A DNA stretch of 64,000 nucleotides from Thalassolituus sp006212115 (GTDB taxonomy: Bacteria > Pseudomonadota > Gammaproteobacteria > Pseudomonadales > Oceanobacteraceae), in NCBI RefSeq assembly GCF_040372045.1, contig NZ_BAABWH010000010.1; one strand, 5' to 3'. Positions 25,632-33,592 of this stretch are shown here, piece by piece. A model generated the notes under the pieces. That model saw nothing but the letters and a program-made list of their open reading frames with translations. It searched no databases and had not been told where the DNA came from. Both the position numbers and the translations under genes were made by a program. Each line of letters starts with the position of its first letter. Within the stretch, counting starts at the first letter, position 1.

Positions 25632-26279
25632 TTAAAAACCACCCATCAGGTCTTGCATGCGTGCCTTCTGCTCTTCACGTGAAAGGGGCGTTGTGGTCTC
25701 TTCGGGTAAGGCTTTGGGCAACTCTATCTCGAGGCTTTCACCATTCTGAAGGCGATTCAGTAAGAGCTCATAGTTACGTTTGAATACGGGGAAAACTTTT
25801 TCTTCCGGTTCGTTAGCAATAAAAAACCAGTCGGTCGAAAGCCCTGCGAAATAGACCGCCGCATGGCTCCAGTTAAATTCTTTTTTCGGCGATGGCGCAC
25901 GGCAGGCTTCGACATAGGCGGCATGAGCGGACGGTAAGCCCAGTACTTCGGCGACATCACAGCGCGCCAGCACTTCATGCACATTGGGCAGCCAGCTGTT
26001 TTCTTTTACCGCTTTTTCAGCGGCGCGCATGATAACTTCGCCTGTGTAGTCACCAAGCAGGCGCAACCAGAGTCGCTTGGCCATATTCATAGTATCGAGG
26101 TCAGGAAAGGCCTTCAGGAACTGATTGTGGTAGTTAAACCGGAACAGTTCAAAAATCTGATTGATGGCGGACAGTTGGTCGTCACTAGGCGCGCTATTTT
26201 GCCCAGCTTGTGTCACTGAGTCGGCTGACGCTTGCTTCAGCTGTTGAGTAACCCGGTTGAGCAGTTGTTTGCTGTCCAT
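25632..26279 (-). CDS. Phage lambda P-like replicative helicase loader (replication protein P family)
   Basis: 215 residues from the ATG at 26279, which has an AGGAGG site 6 bases upstream. The body matches the replication-protein-P pattern: IFELFRFNYHNQFLKAFPD, then MAKRLWLRLLGDYTGEVIMR and WLPNVHEVLARC. Lambda P binds DnaB and delivers it to the origin. There is no AAA+ Walker motif, so it is not DnaC. The gene starts inside the 3' end of the DnaT-like gene (86-base overlap). With dnaB nearby, it is likely the chromosomal helicase loader or a restart factor; this is inference. Confidence 0.8.
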   Translation of the reverse strand: MDSKQLLNRVTQQLKQASADSVTQAGQNSAPSDDQLSAINQIFELFRFNYHNQFLKAFPDLDTMNMAKRLWLRLLGDYTGEVIMRAAEKAVKENSWLPNVHEVLARCDVAEVLGLPSAHAAYVEACRAPSPKKEFNWSHAAVYFAGLSTDWFFIANEPEEKVFPVFKRNYELLLNRLQNGESLEIELPKALPEETTTPLSREEQKARMQDLMGGF

Positions 26280-27378
26280 TGTTGCCTCCTGTTGTACTGA
26301 CGGCCGACGACGCAGCATGGCGTTTTGCCCATTGCTGCTTCACATATTGTAAGAAGCGACTGTTCCAACTGTTGTGAACCTGATTGGAGTCGCGCCAATA
26401 AAGTACGAATTCGCCGACCAGTGCAGTGGCGAATTCACGGGGGATATGACCCATACCTAGAATATCGTAGCAGTCTTCGGCAGGCTGCCAGTTACTTTCA
26501 ATGCGCGTGGGCATGGGCGAGTGCTCTACCGCTGCGGTAAAGCGTGCCCATTGCTGACGAACATGCTGAATAAATTTGCTGTTCCAGGTTTTGAATACGT
26601 CACCGCGTTCCTGCCAATAAAGAACAAACTCGGGCACGGCATCCTGAATAAATTGCGGGTCGATGCTGGCCCGTTGCAGAATTTGCAGTGCGTCACTGCT
26701 TGGCTGCCAATCCGCCGTGATGGGGAGTGCTTCTTCCTGAGAAGGCTGAAACCCTGTCCGTTCCTGCTGACGACGAAAGCGTCCAGCATCGTTTTGCGCA
26801 TATACCCACTGATTCTTTATGAAGCGGAAGAACCGGGTGTTCCAGTCGTTGCGGTTAGAGCCTTGTTCCTGCCCTTGTAAGACAAATGCATCAAGCTGCG
26901 AGAAAGAGAAGGCGCGAGGAATTCCATGCTGTTCAAGCCGCTGAACCGCTTCTTCTGACGGTTGCCATTGCTCTGGCATAGGAGCTGGTCGGGCGGGAAC
27001 TGAGCGTGTGTCCTTCGCTGGTGCGGGGCGCGGAGCTTGAACAGCCTGTGCTGGCGCATTGGCAAAGCTGAAGACAATGCCCGCCGCCTGAGTAAAGGCC
27101 GGACCATGAATCTGCAGTAATCCCTTGTCGATTAATGAGCTCAGGACTCTGGTAATGGTGTCATCGTTCCAGAATGGTACCTGTCGGCGCAGCGTGTCGC
27201 TGTTGAGGCGGGCCTGTGGTTGGGTCTGCAGGCGCGCAGCGTCGTTAAGTACCGATAGCAGGATCGCTTCTTCCAGCCCGATGGTAGCAGCAAGTGTGGC
27301 CGACAGGCTGATGGCGTGATCGCTGATAAGCGGGTGAACTGGCATGAACGACTTCCGGGCCTGAAGTAAGGCTGACAT
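26194..27378 (-). CDS. DnaT-like primosomal protein with three tandem DnaT DNA-binding domains
   Basis: 394 residues from the ATG at 27378; a second ATG at 27345 has GGAAG before it and is an alternative start. The N-terminal part (about residues 15-105) looks like a winged helix (LEEAILLSVLNDAARL, LRRQVPFWNDDTITRVL). A Pro/Ala linker follows. Then come three similar units at about 137-192, 223-278 and 296-351, each with WQPS or WQPA, FVLYW or a variant, and W(N)S(K/R)F(I/L)QxVxxQW. This is the ssDNA-binding fold of DnaT. The C-terminal tail is Gln/Thr/Ser-rich. It overlaps the P-like loader and is divergent from alr. Confidence 0.85.
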   Translation of the reverse strand: MSALLQARKSFMPVHPLISDHAISLSATLAATIGLEEAILLSVLNDAARLQTQPQARLNSDTLRRQVPFWNDDTITRVLSSLIDKGLLQIHGPAFTQAAGIVFSFANAPAQAVQAPRPAPAKDTRSVPARPAPMPEQWQPSEEAVQRLEQHGIPRAFSFSQLDAFVLQGQEQGSNRNDWNTRFFRFIKNQWVYAQNDAGRFRRQQERTGFQPSQEEALPITADWQPSSDALQILQRASIDPQFIQDAVPEFVLYWQERGDVFKTWNSKFIQHVRQQWARFTAAVEHSPMPTRIESNWQPAEDCYDILGMGHIPREFATALVGEFVLYWRDSNQVHNSWNSRFLQYVKQQWAKRHAASSAVSTTGGNNGQQTTAQPGYSTAEASVSRLSDTSWAK

Positions 27379-27454
27379 AATGACACAACTACCCCGATGA
27401 CAGTATCGGGCCTAATGTCACATTGTACTGATTTTCAGGAATCTTCCTACGCCT

Positions 27455-28525
27455 ATGACCCGTCCGACACGTGCCCTGCTGAAATGGGATAACCTGCGTC
27501 ACAACTACCGGAAAGCCCGTGAAGCAACACGGCACGAGGCGTACGCAGTCATCAAATCTGATGGCTACGGACACGGCATGCTGGCTTGCGCCAACGCACT
27601 CAGTGGCGAGGCCGATGGTTTTGCGGTTGCCTGTGTGGACGAAGCTTTAACCTTGCGCCAGGCAGGCATACGTCAGCCGATTCTGGTACTTGAAGGTGCG
27701 TACGATCCGGAGGAGTGGACGCTCGCTTCCAAGTATCACCTGCAGCTTGCGGTACACCATCCGCAACAGCTCAAAGACAAAGCGGAAGCCGATCTGTCGG
27801 ACGAGGTAGCGGTCTGGCTTAAGGTCAGTAGCGGCATGAACCGGCTTGGCGTGAAGCTGGAAGATGCGCCTGAAATGATGGCCCGCATACGAAATGACAA
27901 TGATCTTATCCTGCGCCATGTGATGAGCCATTTTGCGACCTCCGACGAGGCGGATACGGGCTTTTATCAACAACAGATTGCAACCATGACGGAACACGCC
28001 TGGCCGGTTCCTCTGAGTCTCAGTAACAGTGCATCTGTTATTCGTGGTGGTATCGAGCAGGAGAGAGTGTTACGCCCAGGTATCATGCTTTACGGAAGCT
28101 CACCCTGTGAGGACATCAGTGCTGCAGAGGCGGGGCTCAAACCTGTGATGACGTTGCAATCTGCTCTGATCAGCACGCACACAGTGAAAGCAGGCGAGAC
28201 AGTTGGATATGGATGCGCCTGGACAGCACCTCGTGACAGCCGCATAGGCGTTGTCGCCATTGGTTACGGTGATGGCTACCCGCGTCATGCGTCCAGTGGA
28301 ACGCCGGTTAATGTCGCTGGTCAGCGTTGCGAGTTGGTTGGGCGGGTATCCATGGACATGATCACGGTAGACGTTACAGACGTACCCGAGGCCGTTATTG
28401 GTTCACCGGTGGAGTTGTGGGGGGAACTGGTTTCTATCGATGAAGTAGCGGGTCTGGCCAATACCATCAGCTACGAGCTATTTTGTCGTCTTACCAAGCG
28501 TGTGCCACGCGTGAATCTTCAGTGA
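27455..28525 (+). CDS. alr: Alanine racemase
   Basis: 356 residues. The PLP lysine is in AYAVIKSDGYGHG near the N-terminus. GYGCAWTAPRDSRIGVVAIGYGDGYPR holds the catalytic tyrosine region, and VSMDMITVDVTD is also typical. It converts L- to D-alanine for peptidoglycan. alr normally follows dnaB in gammaproteobacteria; here they are separated by about 5.4 kb of inserted genes. Confidence 0.97.
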   Translation: MTRPTRALLKWDNLRHNYRKAREATRHEAYAVIKSDGYGHGMLACANALSGEADGFAVACVDEALTLRQAGIRQPILVLEGAYDPEEWTLASKYHLQLAVHHPQQLKDKAEADLSDEVAVWLKVSSGMNRLGVKLEDAPEMMARIRNDNDLILRHVMSHFATSDEADTGFYQQQIATMTEHAWPVPLSLSNSASVIRGGIEQERVLRPGIMLYGSSPCEDISAAEAGLKPVMTLQSALISTHTVKAGETVGYGCAWTAPRDSRIGVVAIGYGDGYPRHASSGTPVNVAGQRCELVGRVSMDMITVDVTDVPEAVIGSPVELWGELVSIDEVAGLANTISYELFCRLTKRVPRVNLQ

Positions 28526-28543
28526 GCAAATCAGAGGAACAGA

Positions 28544-29059
28544 ATGTCCTGGCAACCTATCAGTAAAGCCGACCACCGCTGTTTCGGATGCGGCACGGAA
28601 AACCCACATGGTCTGAATATGAATTTTGAGACCGACGGTGAGAAAGTACGCACCATTGTCACCATTCCTGAGCATTTGCGTGGCTGGGCTAAGCTGGCGC
28701 ACGGTGGTGTCACGTCGACCATTCTGGATGAGGTGATGGGATGGGCCAGTATGTATTTCACGAATAAATACCCATTGACGCGGGATCTGAACGTCACCTT
28801 CCAGAAACCCGTCTATATCAATCAGACGGTCATCGCTACCGGCTGGATCAAAGAGCAGAAAAATCGTCGCAAGTTTTTGATGGTCGGTGAGCTGCATGAT
28901 GAAAATGGTGAGTTACTGGCATCTTCCTCTTCTGAGTTTGCGATGTTTGACAAAGCTCAGTTCCTGAAACTGGGATTAGTTGAAGAAGCGGATCTCGATG
29001 CGATGACCTGCACCTTTTCTTCTTCCCATGATTACGGCCATGGTTATTCCGATGACTGA
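28544..29059 (+). CDS. PaaI-type hotdog-fold thioesterase
   Basis: 171 residues. It starts with CFGCGTENPHGLNMNFE, and the hotdog helix is AHGGVTSTILDEVMGWAS, with DLNVTFQKPVYINQ following. Family members hydrolyse acyl-CoA or related thioesters. It follows alr by 18 bases with a GAGGAA site and overlaps the patatin gene, so alr, thioesterase and patatin may be co-transcribed. Confidence 0.9.
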   Translation: MSWQPISKADHRCFGCGTENPHGLNMNFETDGEKVRTIVTIPEHLRGWAKLAHGGVTSTILDEVMGWASMYFTNKYPLTRDLNVTFQKPVYINQTVIATGWIKEQKNRRKFLMVGELHDENGELLASSSSEFAMFDKAQFLKLGLVEEADLDAMTCTFSSSHDYGHGYSDD

Positions 29060-29903
29060 AAATACCAAGATAGAGTCTGCACTCATTGTTGAGGGTGGCG
29101 CCATGCGCGGTATATACAGTGCAGGGGTTCTGGACGAATTTATTAAAGCGGATTATTACCCATTCGATTGGTACTTTGGTGTGTCTGCGGGGGCTTCTAA
29201 TACCGCTGCGTATCTGGGTAAAAAACACGGTCGTAATTACAAGGTCATTACGGACTATTGCCGGCGGCCAGAGTTCAAAAGTTTGCGACGTTTTTTACGT
29301 GGTGGCCACCTGATCGATATTGATTGGTTGTGGGATATTACCGAGAGGGAACTCGATATCGGTCTTGATGAAATTGAGACACGAAAAGGACGTTTTCTGG
29401 CGGTAGTGACGGACGCAGAGACGGGGGAGCCCGAGTACATTGCACCTGACAGAAACGAAGTCTTTCAGGCCATTAAATGCTCGGCAGCCATGCCTCTCGC
29501 GTTTCGTAATTCGATCCAGTTTCGCGGTAAAACCTGGCTGGATGGCGGTGTCGCTGACTCCCTTCCCGTAAAAGAAGCCTATCGTCGCGGCGCGCGCAAG
29601 ATTATGGTTATACGGTCAAACCCTGCTTCATATCGTAAGCAGGCATATCGATTCCGACATCTGTTTCCCTATATCCTGCGCCAATATCCAGCGATAGCGA
29701 AGCGACTTCAGCGTAGGCATCTTGAATACAATGAGGCGTTGGATTTTATCCGTACGCCGCCATCAGACTGCGAAGTGATTGAGCTTTGTCCGCCAGAGTC
29801 TTTTTCTGCTGGGCAGTTTACAACGGATATGCAGGTTCTCGACGATGCCTATCAAATGGGCATCGTCGATGGCGCGCGAGTTGTGGCTAGCCGTCAGTTT
29901 TAG
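29052..29903 (+). CDS. Patatin-like phospholipase
   Basis: 283 residues from the ATG at 29052 (MTENTKIESAL); ATGs at 29040 and 29028 are also in frame. It has VEGGAMRGIYSAGVL (oxyanion loop), GVSAGAS (Gx SxG nucleophile Ser) and WLDGGVADSLPV (Asp of the catalytic dyad). It has the layout of the RssA/YjjU group rather than secreted ExoU types, and no signal peptide. The 3' end meets the convergent ParA-like gene with a four-base overlap. Confidence 0.9.
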   Translation: MTENTKIESALIVEGGAMRGIYSAGVLDEFIKADYYPFDWYFGVSAGASNTAAYLGKKHGRNYKVITDYCRRPEFKSLRRFLRGGHLIDIDWLWDITERELDIGLDEIETRKGRFLAVVTDAETGEPEYIAPDRNEVFQAIKCSAAMPLAFRNSIQFRGKTWLDGGVADSLPVKEAYRRGARKIMVIRSNPASYRKQAYRFRHLFPYILRQYPAIAKRLQRRHLEYNEALDFIRTPPSDCEVIELCPPESFSAGQFTTDMQVLDDAYQMGIVDGARVVASRQF

Positions 29904-30616
29904 GCTGGTGCTGTGATGTTCAGGTCGTGCGCTTGCAGGCCTTTCTGAATTTCGGCGTAGGACTTCTTGCACCAGACGCGCGTGCGCTGTCTTTCCATAA
30001 GAGACAGCACGCCTTCTTCTCGTTCTGTCAGATTTCCTGCCGCCCAGAAGTTCAGCGACAAACGATCAATTTTACGCATGGTGCCATCATGCAGTTCATT
30101 CAGTGCAATTTCAGCCTGCGGCGTGACCCCAGATTTTTTCAGCGTATTCTCCAGCGTCGTGAAATCACCACCGCGCCCGAAATTACGAACCAGAACGCAA
30201 GGGAGTTCGCTCTGATAACGTTCTAAAAATGCAGACGCAAGGCGAGCCGAATCCATACCGTCATCGACAACATACCAGAAGTAACATTTCACACCGGTTT
30301 CCTCGCAGAGTGCGCCAACATCATTGGCATCCATCCAGTGCTTAAGAAAGCGCTCACTCTGAGCCGGAAGGTCAACGACAACATTGACGTCGTTCTCTAA
30401 TGCGGTCTCAACGATACGGTCGGCACTTTCAAACTTATCCAGATTCACCGGCTGAGTGAACTCTGGGTAAAAGCGCGTCAGGGTGTCGTGGGACTGGTCT
30501 GCATCAAAGCCCGCGTAGAGAAGATTGTTATCGAGAAAGTACTGCGAAAGAAGGCGAGAAAAGACGGACTTACCAACACCGCCTTTTTCGCCGCCAATAA
30601 AGTGGATTGTGCTCAT
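29900..30616 (-). CDS. Orphan ParA/MinD-type ATPase
   Basis: 238 residues with the deviant Walker A of ParA proteins, GGEKGGVGKSVFSRL, then GFDADQSHDTLTRF and VNVVVDLPAQSERF (Walker B-like). No parB partner or parS-like site is next to it. The C-terminal half has a basic stretch, RQRTRVWCKKSYAEIQ. It is a single-gene unit convergent with the patatin gene. A role in positioning a cargo is possible, but nothing nearby identifies it. Confidence 0.85.
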   Translation of the reverse strand: MSTIHFIGGEKGGVGKSVFSRLLSQYFLDNNLLYAGFDADQSHDTLTRFYPEFTQPVNLDKFESADRIVETALENDVNVVVDLPAQSERFLKHWMDANDVGALCEETGVKCYFWYVVDDGMDSARLASAFLERYQSELPCVLVRNFGRGGDFTTLENTLKKSGVTPQAEIALNELHDGTMRKIDRLSLNFWAAGNLTEREEGVLSLMERQRTRVWCKKSYAEIQKGLQAHDLNITAPA

Positions 30617-30739
30617 TTGCGTACCTGCAACACCGAGTGTATCGGATTAAAAAGGGACGCTTACGCTAGCACAGTCGTATGAAATGAGTGTGATCTAATT
30701 GTCCTCTTTGGCTTCCATTGCTTAACGGTATTGCTGGGA

Positions 30740-31732
30740 TCAGTCCAGCTCCGCTCTGTTATGTTCTGCAGAGAAGTTCAGCTCTGGACCAACAGGGACA
30801 ATACGCATTGGGTTGATCATATCGTGGCTGTAGTAATAGTGCCGTTTAATATGCTCGATACTGACGGTCTCGGCTACGCCCGGGTGTTGATACAGGTCGC
30901 AGACGTAGTTTTGAATTGCAGGGTAGTCAGATATGCGCTTCAGGTTACATTTGAAGTGCCCAAAGTACACAGCGTCGAAGCGGATCAGTGTGGTGAACAG
31001 GCGCCAGTCTGCTTCGGTCAGTACGCTCTTATGACCATCCTTTACCAGATATCGCTGTTGCGTCAGGCGACTTTCCAGCCAGTCCAGTGAATCAAACAAC
31101 TCAGAGAAGGCGGCCTCATATTTTTCAGCCTTCGTCGCGAAGCCCGCCTTGTAAACGCCGTTGTTGATCGTGTGGTATACCCGCTCATTTATCTCATCGA
31201 TCTGAGAGTGCAGGTGCTCCGGGTAAAAGTCCTGTTCATCGCCAATGATGCCGTTAAAAGCGGTGTTCAGCATTCGGATGATCTCGGCGGATTCATTGCT
31301 GACGATGCATGCTTGCTGCTTGTCCCATAATACGGGTACTGTGACGCGGCCGCTGTAGTCGGATTTGTTCCGGGTATAAATCTCGTGCAGGAAGCGGCTT
31401 TGATAAAGCGAATCGCCGGAGCTTCCCTCGTCGACATTGAAGGTCCAGCCACAATCCAACATATCGGGAGATACGACTGATACGCTGATATGTTCGGTGA
31501 GGCCTTTCAGCTCCCGGAATATGAGAGTTCGGTGGGCCCAGGGGCAAGCCAGGGATACATATAGGTGGTAGCGTCCTGATTCGGCGGCAAAGCCTCCCTT
31601 ACCCGAAGGACCGGGTTGGCCGTCTTCGGTGATCCAGTTTCTCAGTTGCGCATCTTCGCGTTCGAATGCGCCATCCGACTTATCCGTGTCGTACCACTTG
31701 TCTTTCCATTCCCCTTTTACCAGTAAACCCAT
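30740..31732 (-). CDS. yqjG: Glutathionyl-hydroquinone reductase (omega-like GST)
   Basis: 330 residues. The catalytic cysteine lies in SLACPWAHRTLIFR. NESAEIIRMLN follows in the thioredoxin-fold domain, and YLVKDGHKSVLTEADWRLFTTLIRFD is the GST C-terminal domain signature. The family (YqjG/ECM4/PcpF) reduces glutathionyl-hydroquinones. A single gene, upstream of and on the same strand as the orphan ParA gene. Confidence 0.93.
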   Translation of the reverse strand: MGLLVKGEWKDKWYDTDKSDGAFEREDAQLRNWITEDGQPGPSGKGGFAAESGRYHLYVSLACPWAHRTLIFRELKGLTEHISVSVVSPDMLDCGWTFNVDEGSSGDSLYQSRFLHEIYTRNKSDYSGRVTVPVLWDKQQACIVSNESAEIIRMLNTAFNGIIGDEQDFYPEHLHSQIDEINERVYHTINNGVYKAGFATKAEKYEAAFSELFDSLDWLESRLTQQRYLVKDGHKSVLTEADWRLFTTLIRFDAVYFGHFKCNLKRISDYPAIQNYVCDLYQHPGVAETVSIEHIKRHYYYSHDMINPMRIVPVGPELNFSAEHNRAELD

Positions 31733-31867
31733 GTTCGATAGCCTCCAGCTGAGCAGCCCCGTTCAAAGTTGACTATCAGACTAGCAACGCCGCAGCCGAT
31801 GAAAAACAGCCTTTGTGGAACAATGGGTTGCATTAGCGGGTTCCAGTAGCGCTCAATTACCGACCTG

Positions 31868-33439
31868 CTAGGTGCCGCAGAAAGTACGTAATACCTGCTC
31901 GGCAGGCTCTGGCGGCTGTTCAAACTCCTGATGTTCCGGGTTGTCCTCGTAGGGCCGGGTCACTGCGCTGAGAAGCTTCTCAAAGACCTCATAGTCGCCG
32001 CTCTCGGCGGCCGAGATGGCACGCTGTACCTGATGATTGCGCGGAATAATGGCGGGATTACTCTGGTTCATACGCTGCTGAGCGCTACTCAACGACTCTC
32101 GTTCTGCCAGTGCGCCTTGCCAATCCTGAATCCATTCCTTAAGTCGCTGTAACAGCGATGCGCTGGAGCGGGCCTCGGGTGCATTGAGTAAATCTAACAC
32201 CTGTGAGAGATCGCCCTCCGAGGCGGCGCATGTATTGAGTCGGCGGAAGAATAAAGTAAAGTCGACACGGGTTTCATCGAGCAGGTCGGTTAACGACTCA
32301 AAGCGTTGGCGGTCTTCTTCCTGCACTTCGGAGAAACCAAGCTTGGCTGCCATGCCTGTCTCCCAGGCGCGCTGGTGGATATGTGCATAATCGTTGAGTA
32401 CCTGAGTGGCGTCTTCGATGGCTTGTTTCTCGGCGGTTTGTTTCTGGGCGGCCGCTTCGACTCCATCAGAACTGCTATGAGCAGACTCAGTATCCATCAT
32501 AAAGAGCGGTAGCATGGCTTCCGCTAGACGAGTCAGATTCCACTGTCCAATCGCAGGTTGGTTAATGTATGCGTAGCGACCCTGTTGGTCGATCGAACTG
32601 AATACTTTTTTTCTGTTAAATGAATCGATAAATGCGCACGGACCGTAATCGATGGTTTCACCACTGACCGTCATATTATCGGTATTCATGACGCCGTGAA
32701 TAAATCCTAAGTTCATCCACTTTGCGATCAGTTTTGCCTGATTTTCTGTGATTTTTTTAAATAAATTCAGGTATTTTTTTCCGGATTCTTCTGAGGTTTT
32801 TTTAACTTCGGGGTAATGACGGTTAATAACATGATCAGCGAGTGCTCTGAGTGCATCATGGTCTCTACGCAATGCAAAATACTGGAAGGTACCAACCCGT
32901 ATGTGACTGGCTGCAACCCGCGTGAATACTGCCCCGGGTTCACGTTGCTGTCTGATCACCGTCTCGCCCGAGCGCACGAGGGCAAGGGCTCGTGTTGTCG
33001 GTATGCCCAGCGCATACATGGCCTCGCATAAAATGTATTCGCGCAGTGCCGGCCCCAACGGACTGCGGCCGTCGCCGCCTCGAGAAAAGGGGGTGCGTCC
33101 TGCGCCTTTTAATTGTACGTCTCTAAGTTGAGAACTCGTGTCGTAAAGGTCCCCTAATAATATCGCTCTCCCATCACCGAGTTGAGGATTGAGATTGCCG
33201 AACTGGTGCCCGGAATAGGCCATCGCCAGAGGCATCGCATTGTCGGGGACTGCGTTTCCAGAAAAAATAGCTGCGAGTTCGGACTCTGTAGCGTCAGTGA
33301 TTTCGATATTTAATGTATTAGCCAGGGACTCATTAAACTTGATGAGTTCGGGCTCAGAAACGGGTGTTGGCTGTACTGGCTCAAAACACTGACTGGGTAA
33401 TGTGGCGTAGATATTTTTAAACGGAAAAGATACAGGCAT
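31868..33439 (-). CDS. selO: SelO (YdiU) protein adenylyltransferase
   Basis: 523 residues with a GAGGT site upstream. The pseudokinase-fold signatures are AYSGHQFGNLNPQLGDGRAI, LKGAGRTPFSRGGDGRSPLG, SGETVIRQQREPGAVFTRVA and LGFIHGVMNTDNM, with DYGPCAFID as the metal-binding segment. The protein ends FCGT: Cys at the third residue from the end, the position held by selenocysteine in eukaryotic SelO and by cysteine in E. coli. It attaches AMP to proteins during redox stress. Confidence 0.95.
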   Translation of the reverse strand: MPVSFPFKNIYATLPSQCFEPVQPTPVSEPELIKFNESLANTLNIEITDATESELAAIFSGNAVPDNAMPLAMAYSGHQFGNLNPQLGDGRAILLGDLYDTSSQLRDVQLKGAGRTPFSRGGDGRSPLGPALREYILCEAMYALGIPTTRALALVRSGETVIRQQREPGAVFTRVAASHIRVGTFQYFALRRDHDALRALADHVINRHYPEVKKTSEESGKKYLNLFKKITENQAKLIAKWMNLGFIHGVMNTDNMTVSGETIDYGPCAFIDSFNRKKVFSSIDQQGRYAYINQPAIGQWNLTRLAEAMLPLFMMDTESAHSSSDGVEAAAQKQTAEKQAIEDATQVLNDYAHIHQRAWETGMAAKLGFSEVQEEDRQRFESLTDLLDETRVDFTLFFRRLNTCAASEGDLSQVLDLLNAPEARSSASLLQRLKEWIQDWQGALAERESLSSAQQRMNQSNPAIIPRNHQVQRAISAAESGDYEVFEKLLSAVTRPYEDNPEHQEFEQPPEPAEQVLRTFCGT

Positions 33440-33515
33440 AACAAGGACCTCACGAGACTCTCGTCATCATAGCCCCTTTAGTTGGAGCATCACAGGAATT
33501 GCCTGTAGCTGAACA

Positions 33516-33540
33516 AAAAAGAGCACCCGCAAGCGGGTGC
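33516..33540 (-). terminator. Terminator of the aldehyde dehydrogenase gene
   Basis: Perfect stem GCACCCGC (33523-33530) with GCGGGTGC (33533-33540), followed on the minus strand by TCTTTTTTG. It lies 52 bases after the aldehyde dehydrogenase stop. Confidence 0.85.
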
Positions 33541-33592
33541 TTAAGTAGGGTAAATACCCCAGAGGAAGTGGAGGGTGAGAAATTCTTTGAAC

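Noticed and set aside
25632..27378. Prophage remnant because of the P-like replication gene
   Set aside because: No integrase, repressor, structural or lysis genes are nearby; neighbours are dnaB, alr and ordinary genes, and the unit is tightly packed and intact.
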